Assembly (NCBI GenBank): GCA_963819075.1
Contig: CAWFUP010000004.1
Span: 558,001-622,000 of the forward strand
Source: CAVQBJ01 sp963819075
Lineage (GTDB): Bacteria; Actinomycetota; Thermoleophilia; Solirubrobacterales; Solirubrobacteraceae
Length of the DNA stretch: 64,000 bases
Direction: 5' to 3'
Within the stretch, counting starts at the first letter, position 1. Each line of letters begins with the position of its first letter. Made by a program: the position numbers and the translations under genes. The notes below the pieces were generated by a model that searched no databases, was not told where the DNA came from, and saw nothing but the letters and a program-made list of their open reading frames with translations. Shown here in pieces: positions 44,090 to 53,496 of this stretch.

Positions 44090-45295
44090 TCAGGACGCCG
44101 GCGCGCCCAGCGAGGTGCCACCGAGGGTCGGCGGCGCGTAACCGTCGGCGGCGAGGGGCATGCCGGGGAGCGACGACAGGGCGATCGTGGCGATGTCGTC
44201 GCCGAGGGCGCGACGGAAGACCTGGCTGTAGAGGTTGTCGGTCTCGGCGTAGCGCGAGGCGGTGGTGGCAAGCAGCGGGGCGACGTCGCCGGCGAGGTCG
44301 GCCCGGCCGCCGTGCTGCGAGAGGACCGCGAAGGCCGAGGTGAGGAAATAGACATAGCGATCGGACTGCGTGTGCCGCGTGCCGCCGCTCGTGTCGAGCT
44401 GCCACTGGGAGGTCACCCGGGGCAGCAGTTCGTTGACGAGGAGGTTGGCGAGCTGGAGCGCGCGCCGGTCGCCCGACAGCAGGTAGAGACGGGCCGCCTC
44501 GTCGAGCTGCAGCTCGCTGTACTCGGGGTCGAAGCCGGTGCCGCCCGGGCCGATCTCCGCCAGGTAGCCGGCGCCGTCGCTGTCATCGGACTGGGTGGGA
44601 GCCCGCGTGATGACCAGCCCCGCCCCCGCCCACCGTCGCCGGTCGGGCCGCAGCGCGGTGTCCCAGGTCGTGTTGTAGGCCGACAGGAACGCCGCGACTC
44701 CGGTGGCCCGGTAGGCGAGGTAGAAGAACTCGGCCTCGCCCAGGTCGACGTTGCCGTTCGTGTACCAGGTCGGGTCGCCCTTGGCGATGAGGTAGCGGGC
44801 CGCCGCGGCCATCGACTGCTGCCAGCGAGTCCGCTCGGACGCCGACAGCGTGGCCTCGAGCTCCAGGTAGGTCGTGCCCATCTCCACCCCCCAGAACATC
44901 GTGGTGATGTCCGGGCTGCTGCCGGCATCGGCCTGATAGCTCCCGTTGGGCTGCTGCTCGGTGGCGATCACGTGGTCGACCGTCGCCTCCGCCAAGCCCG
45001 GATCCGCCGCGTCGCCGGAGCCGCCGACGAGCGAGGCGGTGGCCGCGGCCGTCGCTGGACCGCCCTCGTTGCAGGCCCAGCAGACCTGGTTGGGCGAGCT
45101 CCAGACGCCGCCGCTGAACGGACCGGCGGTCGTGGCGTAGGCGCTCAGCTGCGCGTTGAGCAGGCCGGTGGCCGCGCCGTCCGCGCTCGGGCTCGCCGCG
45201 GCGCCGGGCGCGGCGCCGATGATCAGCCACAGCGTCGCCACGAGCAGGACGCCGGCGAGGGTAAGAGCGATGGGAGGACGATGGGACTGAGTCAC
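44090..45295 (-). CDS. Secreted (alpha/alpha)-toroid-type protein at the polysaccharide locus
   Basis: From GTG 45295 this is 401 aa. It has a signal peptide (LAGVLLVATLWLIIGAAPGAAAS) and a mature domain with repeated helical hairpins of a six-hairpin toroid (LEATLSASERTRWQQSMAAAARYL; LQLDEAARLYLLSGDRRALQLANLLV), typical of glycan-acting enzymes (hydrolases, lyases, epimerases). It is divergent from the first glycosyltransferase gene, so it probably acts on the secreted polymer. The exact reaction is unknown; an ATG at 45363 is an alternative start. Confidence 0.78.
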   Translation of the reverse strand: MTQSHRPPIALTLAGVLLVATLWLIIGAAPGAAASPSADGAATGLLNAQLSAYATTAGPFSGGVWSSPNQVCWACNEGGPATAAATASLVGGSGDAADPGLAEATVDHVIATEQQPNGSYQADAGSSPDITTMFWGVEMGTTYLELEATLSASERTRWQQSMAAAARYLIAKGDPTWYTNGNVDLGEAEFFYLAYRATGVAAFLSAYNTTWDTALRPDRRRWAGAGLVITRAPTQSDDSDGAGYLAEIGPGGTGFDPEYSELQLDEAARLYLLSGDRRALQLANLLVNELLPRVTSQWQLDTSGGTRHTQSDRYVYFLTSAFAVLSQHGGRADLAGDVAPLLATTASRYAETDNLYSQVFRRALGDDIATIALSSLPGMPLAADGYAPPTLGGTSLGAPAS

Positions 45296-45412
45296 GACGG
45301 AGGGGCTTGGCGGGAAGGGGCCGCCTGGTCTGCGGAGGGAGTCGGCGGCCGCATTGGCCGCCATCAATCGATTCGACCATCGTGGCGCCCTGCTGCAGAC
45401 CGGATCGCCTCC

Positions 45413-45494
45413 CTGGACGCCTGACCGGGCGCCGGCCTGGACGACTTGCGGGCCGCGCACTGGACGAATGACGGGGCAAGTCAGGTGCGTCCAG
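45413..45494. repeat. Cluster of CTGGACG repeats in the intergenic regulatory region
   Basis: CTGGACG occurs at 45413-45419, 45437-45443 and 45460-45466 (spacing 24 and 23 bp), with an inverted copy CGTCCAG at 45488-45494. All lie in the 244-bp gap between the divergent toroid-protein and glycosyltransferase genes, about two helical turns apart, as expected for cooperative regulator binding. Confidence 0.6.
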
Positions 45495-45539
45495 CGTGAG
45501 CTAGGGTCACGGACGCGCCGCGCGCGACCGGTGCCCCCG

Positions 45540-46712
45540 ATGCGAGTAGCCCTCATCACCAATACGGTCGACAAAAGCGGGGGACTCGAGCGATACGTGA
45601 GCGAGCTCGCGGCCGCGTTAGCACATCGCGGCGCAAATGTCACGCTTGTGGGAAAACGCCTGGATTCGGCGCTTTCCCGCAGCGAGCTGCGCTCGGATGG
45701 CGTTCGCGTGATCCGCACCTCGGTGCCGAGCAAGGACGATCCGACCTTCGCCTTGCGCTACCCGTTCGTCACCGCCTTCGGCGCGCTCGGCGCCGTGCGC
45801 GGCCTACCGCCGGACACCGTCCTGCACGGGCACTTCGCGGTCCCCGTGCTGCCGCTCGCGCTCATGCGGCGACGCTACCTCTACACGTTCCACGCGCCGG
45901 TCTACCGCGAGCTGCTCTCCGAGCGCCAGGGCAGCTACGCGCTCCCGCCCATCGTGCAGGGCACGGCCGTGGCCGGCCTGCGCGCCGCCGAGCGGAGCGT
46001 GGTGAGCTCGGCGAGCGCGATCACCGTGCTGAGCGAGTTCATGCGCCGCGAACTCTCGGTGCTGAGCCCCCGAGCCGGCGACGCGGCCGTGCTCCTGCCC
46101 GGCGGCATCGACACGCGGCGCTTCTCCCCTGGCCCGGCCGAGCGGCCGGCGTGGGCCCGGGACGCCGATCCCCTTCTGTTCACGGCACGGCGCCTGGCGC
46201 CGCGCACGGGCGTGGCCGAGCTCATCGAGGCCATGCCGGAGATCCTTGCCGCGCGGCCGCACGCTCTGCTGGCAGTGGCGGGCACCGGCGGCGAGGAAGG
46301 CCGAGCGCGCTCGGCCATCGCGCGCCTGGGGCTCGAGGCTCACGTGCTCCTCCTCGGGCGGGTCAGCGACGAGGAGCTCGTCCGCTGCTATCGCGCGGCC
46401 GACCTGGTGGTGATGCCCACCCAGGAGCTCGAGGGGTTCGGGCTGTCCACGGGCGAGGCGCTGGCCTGCGGCACCCCGGTGGTCGGCACGCCGGTCGGCG
46501 CGACGCCCGAGATCCTGGCCCCGCTCGACCCCCGGCTCGTCACCGGCGACCGCACCCCGGCGAGCATCGCGCGCGGGATCACCGACGCGCTCGCCGACCC
46601 CGGCCTGCTTCAGCGCGTCCGCCGTGAGGCCCGCGCGCGGGTCGATCCGGCGATGAGCTGGCCGACGATCGCCGAGCGCTTTCTGGAGCTGTATGCGCGC
46701 CTGCGCGGGTAG
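45540..46712 (+). CDS. Glycosyltransferase family 4 (GT-B fold)
   Basis: This 390-aa enzyme transfers a sugar from an NDP-sugar donor. It has a Rossmann-like N-terminal half (MRVALITNTVDKSGGLERYV) and the GT4 C-terminal signature: LLFTARRLAPRTGVAELIEA, then MPTQELEGFGLSTGEALACGTPVVGTPVG. It lies opposite in direction to the main operon and its stop is 12 bp from the stop of the next gene. Donor and acceptor are unknown. Confidence 0.92.
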   Translation: MRVALITNTVDKSGGLERYVSELAAALAHRGANVTLVGKRLDSALSRSELRSDGVRVIRTSVPSKDDPTFALRYPFVTAFGALGAVRGLPPDTVLHGHFAVPVLPLALMRRRYLYTFHAPVYRELLSERQGSYALPPIVQGTAVAGLRAAERSVVSSASAITVLSEFMRRELSVLSPRAGDAAVLLPGGIDTRRFSPGPAERPAWARDADPLLFTARRLAPRTGVAELIEAMPEILAARPHALLAVAGTGGEEGRARSAIARLGLEAHVLLLGRVSDEELVRCYRAADLVVMPTQELEGFGLSTGEALACGTPVVGTPVGATPEILAPLDPRLVTGDRTPASIARGITDALADPGLLQRVRREARARVDPAMSWPTIAERFLELYARLRG

Positions 46713-46723
46713 GGCCGGGGCGC

Positions 46724-47788
46724 TCAGGGGCGCGGCGTGCCGCGCAGCAGCTCGCTGATCCGCTCGGCCTGCGCCCCGAGGTCCGCGTAGGACTCGACGA
46801 AGGCCCGCCCCCGCGACCCCCTGCGGGCCCGCAGCTCGGGGTCGGCGGCGAGCTCGCGCAGCGCGCGCTCCCAGGCCGCCGGCGTGTCGGGCAGCACGCC
46901 GGCCCCGGAATCCTGCACGAGCTGCGTGTTGACACCCACCGGGCTGGCGACGACGGACAGCCCGGCGGCCATGTACTGCAGCAACTTGAACCCGGCCTTC
47001 GCGCGCGCGTACTCCGAGTCGATCAGGGGCATGATCCCGACGTCGAAGCGCGCGAACACCGAATGCTCCTCCTCCAGGCGCCAACGGCGAAACTCGCTGG
47101 GCCCTGCCCACGACCGTGAGCTCGCCACCTCCAGGCGGGCGACCCCCTCAGCGGTCAGGCGCCCGAACACCTCCCGCAGCGGGTCGAGGTGCGGCAGGTT
47201 GCCGGCGTTGCCGACCCAGCCGACACGCATCGGGGCCGGCCGCCGGGGATCGACGAGCGGGTAGCGCTGCACGTCGGGCACGGTGGGCAGGACGGCGTCC
47301 GCGGCTCGCCCGCCCGGCAGCGCGGCGGCGAGCGCCGGGCTGCTGACGATCACGGCGTCGGCCCGGTCGAGCAAGCGCCGCGCCTGCTGGGGCCCGTACA
47401 GCCACCGCGTGGCCGCCGAGCGGCGGCTGAGCGTCACGGACGGGACGAACACGGCGTCGTCGAGGTCATACACGAGCCGTCCCGCGAAGGCGACGAGGGG
47501 CTCCACGACGAAGGCCGGGCCCATCGGATAGCCGCCGCGCTGCACGAGCACGGCATCGAAGCGCCGCAGCTCGCGCCGCAGCTGCGCCGCCCGCCGCACG
47601 TAGGCGACGGCGTGTCCGCCGAAGTAGGCAAGGGCGCCCCTCCTCCCCGGGCCCGGCTCGCCCGACTCTCGCGGGACGAGGGCCACCACCTCGTCGAAGT
47701 GCTCGGACAGCCGCGGCAGATGCTGAAGCGCGCGATGGCGGGTGGAGGCGTTGCCCACCCCGAACTGGGTGACAATGGCGACCCTCAC
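46724..47788 (-). CDS. Glycosyltransferase (GT-B fold)
   Basis: This 354-aa enzyme starts at GTG 47788 (MRVAIVTQFGVGNASTRHRALQHLP) and has the C-terminal donor half with RVGWVGNAGNLPHL, MPLIDSEYARAKAGFKLLQYMAAGLSVVASPVGVN. It is the last gene of the polysaccharide operon; its GTG overlaps the stop of the upstream glycosyltransferase by 4 bp. Substrates are unknown. Confidence 0.9.
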   Translation of the reverse strand: MRVAIVTQFGVGNASTRHRALQHLPRLSEHFDEVVALVPRESGEPGPGRRGALAYFGGHAVAYVRRAAQLRRELRRFDAVLVQRGGYPMGPAFVVEPLVAFAGRLVYDLDDAVFVPSVTLSRRSAATRWLYGPQQARRLLDRADAVIVSSPALAAALPGGRAADAVLPTVPDVQRYPLVDPRRPAPMRVGWVGNAGNLPHLDPLREVFGRLTAEGVARLEVASSRSWAGPSEFRRWRLEEEHSVFARFDVGIMPLIDSEYARAKAGFKLLQYMAAGLSVVASPVGVNTQLVQDSGAGVLPDTPAAWERALRELAADPELRARRGSRGRAFVESYADLGAQAERISELLRGTPRP

Positions 47789-48924
47789 GGCGACGGCGCT
47801 CCCGCGTCCGCCCCGAGCAGGGCGTCGGACCAGGCGGCCCAGCGCGCCGACCAGGTCTGCTGCTCGGCCCAGCGTCGCCGCTCGCCGGCGTTCCCCTGCG
47901 GCTCCTCGGCAGCCGCCAGGATGACGTCGGCCAGCTCGCGGGCGCCATCGGCGGCCAGGACGTGCGGCGGTGTCCGGGCGGCACCGTCGAGACTGGCGGT
48001 CGTGACGGCCATCGGTCGCCCGCGGGCGGCGTAGTCGTAGAGCTTCATCGAGTCCTGCCCTCGGGCCTGGTCGCGGTTGGGCACGACGAGGACGTCGGCC
48101 GAGTCGAGCGCGTCGGCGAGGCGGTCGCGCGCGACGATGCCATGCCAGCGCACGCGCCCGGAGGGCGACGCGAGCAGCCGCGTCAGCTCCGGCGCCGGCC
48201 GGTCGCCCGATCCGGCGTAGGTGCAGGGCCCATACAGGTCGAGGCTCCAGTCGTTCAGCCGCGCCATCACGGCACCCATGAGCGGGGCGTCGAAGCGCTC
48301 GGACAGCGTGCCCACGTAGACGACGCGGCGGCGGCCCGGGGGCGCGGTGGGCTGCGTTGCGAGCAGCTCGTCGCCGACCGCGTTGGGCACGACGACGACC
48401 GAGCGCCCGGGGAACAGCTCGGCGAGCGCCGGCGCCACGACGACGATCTCGTCGGCCTCGTCGCCGATCCGGCGGTGCAACTCCTCGAGGTGGCGAGCCC
48501 GCCCCGGGATGAGCCGCCGCCAGTCGTCGGCGAGGTCGAAGACGCGTCGCGGCGATCCGGGGCGCAGGGCCGGCCATTGCCAGGGCAGCATGGCCACGCG
48601 CACCGCCTGGGGGTCCGCGACCCGGCCTAGCGCCCGCGCAAGCAGCGCGGCGTCGAGCCGCTCCGCGGCGGCGTCGCGGTGACCGGGCACGAGCGTGCTA
48701 CGTCGCCACACGGTCACCCGCTCCAACGCGGCGCACCGGCGCGGGGAGGCGAGCAGCCCGACGTAGTCGCGCGGGCCGCGGCGCAGCGCGCGCAGGTCGA
48801 GCGGGCGCTCGAGGAACGCCACCTCGTGGCCGGCGGCGGCAGCCAGCCGGGCGAGCGCGTGCTCGCGGCGGATGGCCGGCGCCCACGGGCTCTTCGAGCA
48901 CAGGACGAGCGCGCGGCCGCTCAT
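47785..48924 (-). CDS. Glycosyltransferase (GT-B fold, GT4-like)
   Basis: This 379-aa enzyme has the pattern of a glycosyltransferase with a tyrosine/aspartate-rich N-half (VFDLADDWRRLIPG) and a donor half with VVYVGTLSERFDAPL, GIVARDRLADALDSADVLVVPNRDQARGQDSMKLYDYAARGRPM. It is separated from the next upstream gene by 64 bp and overlaps the downstream one by 4 bp. Confidence 0.88.
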   Translation of the reverse strand: MSGRALVLCSKSPWAPAIRREHALARLAAAAGHEVAFLERPLDLRALRRGPRDYVGLLASPRRCAALERVTVWRRSTLVPGHRDAAAERLDAALLARALGRVADPQAVRVAMLPWQWPALRPGSPRRVFDLADDWRRLIPGRARHLEELHRRIGDEADEIVVVAPALAELFPGRSVVVVPNAVGDELLATQPTAPPGRRRVVYVGTLSERFDAPLMGAVMARLNDWSLDLYGPCTYAGSGDRPAPELTRLLASPSGRVRWHGIVARDRLADALDSADVLVVPNRDQARGQDSMKLYDYAARGRPMAVTTASLDGAARTPPHVLAADGARELADVILAAAEEPQGNAGERRRWAEQQTWSARWAAWSDALLGADAGAPSP

Positions 48925-48988
48925 CGCACCGGCTCAGCGATCAGCTCGGGGGGCGGCACCTCGAGCGCCGGCCGGTCCCGTCGGCCGC

Positions 48989-50113
48989 TCACGGCGCCAG
49001 CTCCGCGAGCCGGCTGGAGATGGCCGCGCCAGAGCGGCGCCAGGTCCAGTCAGCCGCCCACGCGCGCGCGGCCTCGCCGACCCGTTCGCGCACGCCCGCA
49101 TCCTCGAGGGCGTCGACGCGCTTGGCGGCAGCGGCGGGCGAGCGCGGGACGACCCAGCCCGTGCGGCCGGGCAGGAGCGTCTCCGGAAGCCCACCCTCGT
49201 CGGCCACGATGACCGGGCAGCCGACCGCCTGAGCCTCGAGCGAGGCGAGCCCGAACGGCTCACGCACGGAGAGATACATCGTCGCGAATGCCGATCGGTA
49301 GGCCTCGAGCAGCTCGTCGTCGCGCGCGGCGACGCGAATGTCCAGCTGCACGCCCACGTCGGCGGCGAGAGCATGCAGGCGGTGGCTCTCCTCGGCGTCC
49401 TCCCGGGGCGACATGACGAGCACCGGCCACCGCCGGCTCGTGCGGGCCGCGGCGGCGATGACGAGATCGTGGCCCTTTCGCGCGATCAGCTGTCCGACCG
49501 AGAGCAGATGGCGAGGCGGGAGCTGTTCTCGGGCGACCAGAAACCGGTCCGGGACGCCGCAGGGGACGATGCTCGCCTCGCGACCGTACGCGGTGCGAAT
49601 CTGCCGCGCCGAGTAGCGCGAGTTGGTGACCAACGACGTCGCACCGGCCGCCGCCCAGGTGTCGAGCCGGCGCTCGGCCGCGTAGAGCGGCCCGTACACG
49701 GGTCGCGTCAGCCGCCGTCGCGTCGCGCGCGCCTCCGGCTCGTGGTCGACCCGCCGTGCCTCGTCGCAGTAGTACAGGCTCGGGACCGAGCCGCCACGCA
49801 GCGGCGGCGGGGCCTGCAGCAGCCGGCAGGGGTTGGCGAACACGACGTCGGGCCGCAGCCGGTCGAGCGCCACCTCCGCGTCATGCCACGCGCGCACGAG
49901 CGCGGCGAGATCGGCGTAGCGCAGCGGCGGTCGCAGCGGGCGCGCCACGGCCGGGGCCAGCTCGCGCCAGGGGATCACGACGGCGTCCTCGGTCACCGGC
50001 GCCGCGCCCCGCAGGGTCACCTCGACCACGTCGCCGTCGATGTACGCGAGTTGCTCGCACAGACGCCGCCGCGCACCGCCGCTCAGCAGGTTGTGGATGA
50101 CCGCGACCCTCAT
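48989..50113 (-). CDS. Glycosyltransferase family 4
   Basis: This 374-aa GT-B enzyme begins MRVAVIHNLLSGGARRRLCEQL and ends with the donor motifs LLSVGQLIARKGHDLVIAAA and LSVREPFGLASLEAQAVGCPVIVADEGGLPE. The N-terminal GGA loop matches that of mannosyl- or glucosyl-transferring GT4 enzymes; the sugar is unknown. The ATG overlaps the flippase stop by 4 bp. Confidence 0.92.
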   Translation of the reverse strand: MRVAVIHNLLSGGARRRLCEQLAYIDGDVVEVTLRGAAPVTEDAVVIPWRELAPAVARPLRPPLRYADLAALVRAWHDAEVALDRLRPDVVFANPCRLLQAPPPLRGGSVPSLYYCDEARRVDHEPEARATRRRLTRPVYGPLYAAERRLDTWAAAGATSLVTNSRYSARQIRTAYGREASIVPCGVPDRFLVAREQLPPRHLLSVGQLIARKGHDLVIAAAARTSRRWPVLVMSPREDAEESHRLHALAADVGVQLDIRVAARDDELLEAYRSAFATMYLSVREPFGLASLEAQAVGCPVIVADEGGLPETLLPGRTGWVVPRSPAAAAKRVDALEDAGVRERVGEAARAWAADWTWRRSGAAISSRLAELAP

Positions 50114-51570
50114 GCGCGGCGAGCTCGGAGGGGGTGGAACTCTTCCGGCCAGCTGCGCAGCAGGAAGAGCGTGACGAGCAGGCTCGTGAGATAGACGGCG
50201 GCGGCGGCGACCGGAGCGCCCAGGAACGGGAGCGTCAAGGCCGCGGCCACCGCCAGCGCCGCCGCCGGGCCGCGGCTCACGCGCAGGACGGCTGGAATCG
50301 AGATGTGGCGGCGCACGGCGACGACCGATATCGAGCACACGAGCGCCTCCGTGGCCACCGTGATCCAGGCCGAGGCGTACACGCCGTAGCGCGGGATGAG
50401 GATCAGGTTCGCCCCCACGTTGAGGACGATGGCGAGCACGGATTGCACGTATAGCGGGCGCATGCGCTGGACGGCCACGAGCACGTTACCGGCGAGATTG
50501 GTGAGCACGGAGAGCACGCCGAAGATGGCCAGGATGCGTAGCAGCGGCACCGCCCCGCGGTAGCGGGGACCGATCGTGAGCTCGATGATCGGCTGCGCCA
50601 GCAGGGCCAGACCGACGAAGGCGGGTATCGCGCTCACCATCAGCCAGTGCCAGATGCGTGCGCTCAGCTGGGTGCCGTCCCCTCCCCCGCGAGCGATCGT
50701 GGCGAGCCCCGGAAGGGAGCCGGCCATCACTGTCCCGGCCACGCCGCCCATCACCGCGAGCAGCTTTGCCGCGGCTGCGTAGTCGCCAAGCCGCGGCCCC
50801 GCGACGAACCATCCGAGCAGAACGAGGTCGATCATCCCGTACGTCCGGGTGAGGATGGCCAGCGCCCCAAGCGGCGCCGACCGCCGCAGCAGCTCGCGCC
50901 GGCCGAACCGCCCCTGGCCCGGGGGCAGCATGCGCTGGGCGACGACCGCGATGACGACGCCGTTGATGATGCTGCTCGCGCTGACGGTGGCCGTCACGGC
51001 GACCGGACCGAGATGCGCGGCGGCCACGGTCGCCGCCGCCACGGCCTGGCCGAAGACCGTCAGGACGTTGATCCGCATCAATCGCTTCGTCTGATAGGTG
51101 ACGAGAAAAACCGCCGAGGCCGGATTGAGGCCGTTGAAGGCCATGCTCGGCGCGAGCACGAGCAGGGCCAGGCCCCGCGGCGAGGAGATCGAGGCGGCGA
51201 AGGCCAGCGCGACCATCACGAGGGCGAGGACCATCGACCAGGCGCCCGCCACCTGGTAGGCCGAGCGCAGCATCGGACGGTACGTGGCCGACTGGTCGTG
51301 CGCCATGTCCCGGCTGAGCATCGTGGTGAAGCCGAGGTCGGCCGTCGACCCGAGGACCGCCGCGGTGGCTATCGCCGTGCCGTAGACCCCGTAGCCGGAG
51401 GGGCCAAGCAGGCGCGTGATGGCGATCGTGGCGGCGGCCGAGACCACGGTCGTGGCCCCGAACTGGGTGAGGAGCGTCACCGCGGAGTTGGCCACGCGGT
51501 GGGTGAGCGACGGCCTCGCCGGGTCCGCGCGCTCGGTGGGGACCGGGACCTCAGGCGCGTGCGCGCTCAT
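50110..51570 (-). CDS. Polysaccharide flippase (Wzx-like, MATE/MOP superfamily)
   Basis: From the ATG at 51570 this is about 486 aa with roughly 12-14 hydrophobic segments. The family start is clear (ANSAVTLLTQFGATTVVSAAATIAITRLLGPSGYGVYGTAIA). It exports lipid-linked repeat units across the membrane. A second ATG at 51597 adds nine residues, with a larger overlap with the acyltransferase gene. Confidence 0.9.
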   Translation of the reverse strand: MSAHAPEVPVPTERADPARPSLTHRVANSAVTLLTQFGATTVVSAAATIAITRLLGPSGYGVYGTAIATAAVLGSTADLGFTTMLSRDMAHDQSATYRPMLRSAYQVAGAWSMVLALVMVALAFAASISSPRGLALLVLAPSMAFNGLNPASAVFLVTYQTKRLMRINVLTVFGQAVAAATVAAAHLGPVAVTATVSASSIINGVVIAVVAQRMLPPGQGRFGRRELLRRSAPLGALAILTRTYGMIDLVLLGWFVAGPRLGDYAAAAKLLAVMGGVAGTVMAGSLPGLATIARGGGDGTQLSARIWHWLMVSAIPAFVGLALLAQPIIELTIGPRYRGAVPLLRILAIFGVLSVLTNLAGNVLVAVQRMRPLYVQSVLAIVLNVGANLILIPRYGVYASAWITVATEALVCSISVVAVRRHISIPAVLRVSRGPAAALAVAAALTLPFLGAPVAAAAVYLTSLLVTLFLLRSWPEEFHPLRARRA

Positions 51571-52291
51571 CGTCCGAGTCCCGCCCGCGATCGTCATCGA
51601 GCAAGCGCCTGATCACCCTGGCCGGCACGCCACCGGCGAGCACGTCGTCGGGCAGGCGGCCGGCCACCGCGGCGTTGGCGGCCACCGTCGTGCCGGCCCC
51701 GACCTCCGCGCCGGCCACGAGCACGACGCCGGCGGCGATCCATGCGCGGGCGCCGATCCGGACCGGCCGCGAGCGGAAGGCGTCGCGCTGCTCGGGCGGG
51801 CCGTGGTTGGCGTCGTGGATGCTCACGCGCTCACCGAGCAGCGTGCCCGAGCCGATGCTCACGTGCTCGTGCACCGAGATCACAGCGTCGCGGCCGATGT
51901 ACACGTCGTCGCCGAGCTGCAGCTCGCCGAACACGAGGATCCGGGCGCCGGTGTCGATGACGCAGCGGGCGCCGGTGCGCACCACCCCGTTGGGCCAGAT
52001 CCGCAGTCGCTCGGCCCGGCGCAGCACGCAGTCCGGGCCCAGCTCGAGACGCCCCTGCACCGCGTCGATCGCGCCGCGCTCGATCTCGGTGCCCGCCCCG
52101 GCGCGCACGAACCCGGTGCGACGCACGCGATGCCAGGCGCTCAGCGGGACGCGCGCGCCGCGGGCGTCGATCCGGCCGCGGAACAGGACTCGGCGCAGCG
52201 GCCACGTCAACTGGCCCACGAGACGGGCCCGCAGGGCGAGCGCTCGCTCGACGAGGCGCGCGCGCACGGGCCTGGGGGTGGAGGTGATCAC
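51551..52291 (-). CDS. Left-handed beta-helix (hexapeptide) acyltransferase
   Basis: This 246-aa protein has hexapeptide repeats that build a left-handed beta-helix (IDTGARILVFGELQLGDDVYIGRDAVISVHEHVSIGSGTLLGERVSIHDANH, then ARAWIAAGVVLVAGAEVGAGTTVAANAAVAG) with the catalytic-type HDANHG loop of the maltose/serine acetyltransferase group. It probably O-acetylates the polymer or its repeat unit. The GTG overlaps the upstream gene by 4 bp and the flippase start lies within its 3' end. Confidence 0.9.
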   Translation of the reverse strand: MITSTPRPVRARLVERALALRARLVGQLTWPLRRVLFRGRIDARGARVPLSAWHRVRRTGFVRAGAGTEIERGAIDAVQGRLELGPDCVLRRAERLRIWPNGVVRTGARCVIDTGARILVFGELQLGDDVYIGRDAVISVHEHVSIGSGTLLGERVSIHDANHGPPEQRDAFRSRPVRIGARAWIAAGVVLVAGAEVGAGTTVAANAAVAGRLPDDVLAGGVPARVIRRLLDDDRGRDSDDERARA

Positions 52292-53496
52292 GTCGCCTCC
52301 AGGCCGACTTGATTGCTGGTCGATCGCGGCGCCTCGCCGGGGGCCAGGAGGGCGAGCGTGCGTTCGATCATCTCGAGCTCCGAGAACTCGGCGGCGACCC
52401 GGCGGCGGCCGACGGCCGCCTGGTTGCGCATCGGCTGGGGATTCGAGAGCGCCCAGGCGGTAGCCTCGGCCAGCGCGTCGGCATCGCCGACCGGCACGAT
52501 GAGGCCATCGACCCGGTCGCGGACGATCTCGGGCAGGGGACCCGCGTCGCTGGCGATCACCGGCAGAGCCGCCCTGTGCGCCTCGAGCACAGCGATGCCA
52601 AGCCCCTCGTAGCGACTGGGGAACACGAGCAGATCGCTCGCCAGCATGAGATCGGCGACATCGCTGACGTGACCGAGCATCAGCACGCGTTCGCTCACCC
52701 CCGCCTCGGCGGCTCGTCGGGCCAAGGCGTCGCGCTCCGGGCCGTCGCCCGCCCACACCCACCACACGTCGGGGTGCCGCGCGAGCACCGACGCGATGCC
52801 GGCGAGGATCAGGTCGTGGCCCTTCTGGACGTTGAGGCGCCCGACCGACAGGACGATACGGGCCCCAGCCTCGAGACCCAACGCGCCGCGGCACCGCGCG
52901 CGCGCCGCCGCGCGGGCCGGCCCGTCGCCGTCGATCAGCGGAGGCACTCCGTTGTAGATGACGCATACGGCTCCCTCGTCCCAGCCGAGCGCCGCGGCGA
53001 GGACGCGCCGGTTGTCCCTCGACACGGCCACCCACGTCTGGCCGCCGCGCCGGGCGAGCCCGTAGACGAGGCGTCGCGCCCGGGTGAACGCGATGTCGGG
53101 AGGGGCGAGGTGAGCAATGGCCACCGAGCGTCTGCGCAGCAGCGAAAGCGCGAGCACGGCGCCCGGGGAGACGTCCGGATGCGGAAGCATGATCATGGTG
53201 CGACCGTGGCCGGTCCTCAGCAGGGCGCCGGCGGTCTTCGCGAAGTCCCTCAGGAACCCGAGAGCGGCCTGGCGAAGGCCGCGCGGCGCCTCCAGGCCGA
53301 GGTTCAGCGCACGACAATCCGCGCCCAGCCGCTCGAGATCGTTGCGGACCTCGATGATCGCCGGGCGATCGGGAAGACAGGCGACGACCGTATAGCCTCG
53401 CTCCACCGCCCCCCGGACCAGGCTGCGCAGGTAGACCTCGACGCCGCCATCCTCGATCGAGGGAGACACGATGACAAGACGCCGCCGCCGGCTCAT
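52288..53496 (-). CDS. Glycosyltransferase family 4
   Basis: This 402-aa GT-B enzyme has LVIVSPSIEDGGVEVYLRSLV at the start and the donor domain RIVLSVGRLNVQKGHDLILAGIA, VFPSRYEGLGIAVLEAHRAALPVIASDAGPLPE. It overlaps the acyltransferase and the polymerase-like gene, each by 4 bp. Confidence 0.93.
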   Translation of the reverse strand: MSRRRRLVIVSPSIEDGGVEVYLRSLVRGAVERGYTVVACLPDRPAIIEVRNDLERLGADCRALNLGLEAPRGLRQAALGFLRDFAKTAGALLRTGHGRTMIMLPHPDVSPGAVLALSLLRRRSVAIAHLAPPDIAFTRARRLVYGLARRGGQTWVAVSRDNRRVLAAALGWDEGAVCVIYNGVPPLIDGDGPARAAARARCRGALGLEAGARIVLSVGRLNVQKGHDLILAGIASVLARHPDVWWVWAGDGPERDALARRAAEAGVSERVLMLGHVSDVADLMLASDLLVFPSRYEGLGIAVLEAHRAALPVIASDAGPLPEIVRDRVDGLIVPVGDADALAEATAWALSNPQPMRNQAAVGRRRVAAEFSELEMIERTLALLAPGEAPRSTSNQVGLEAT

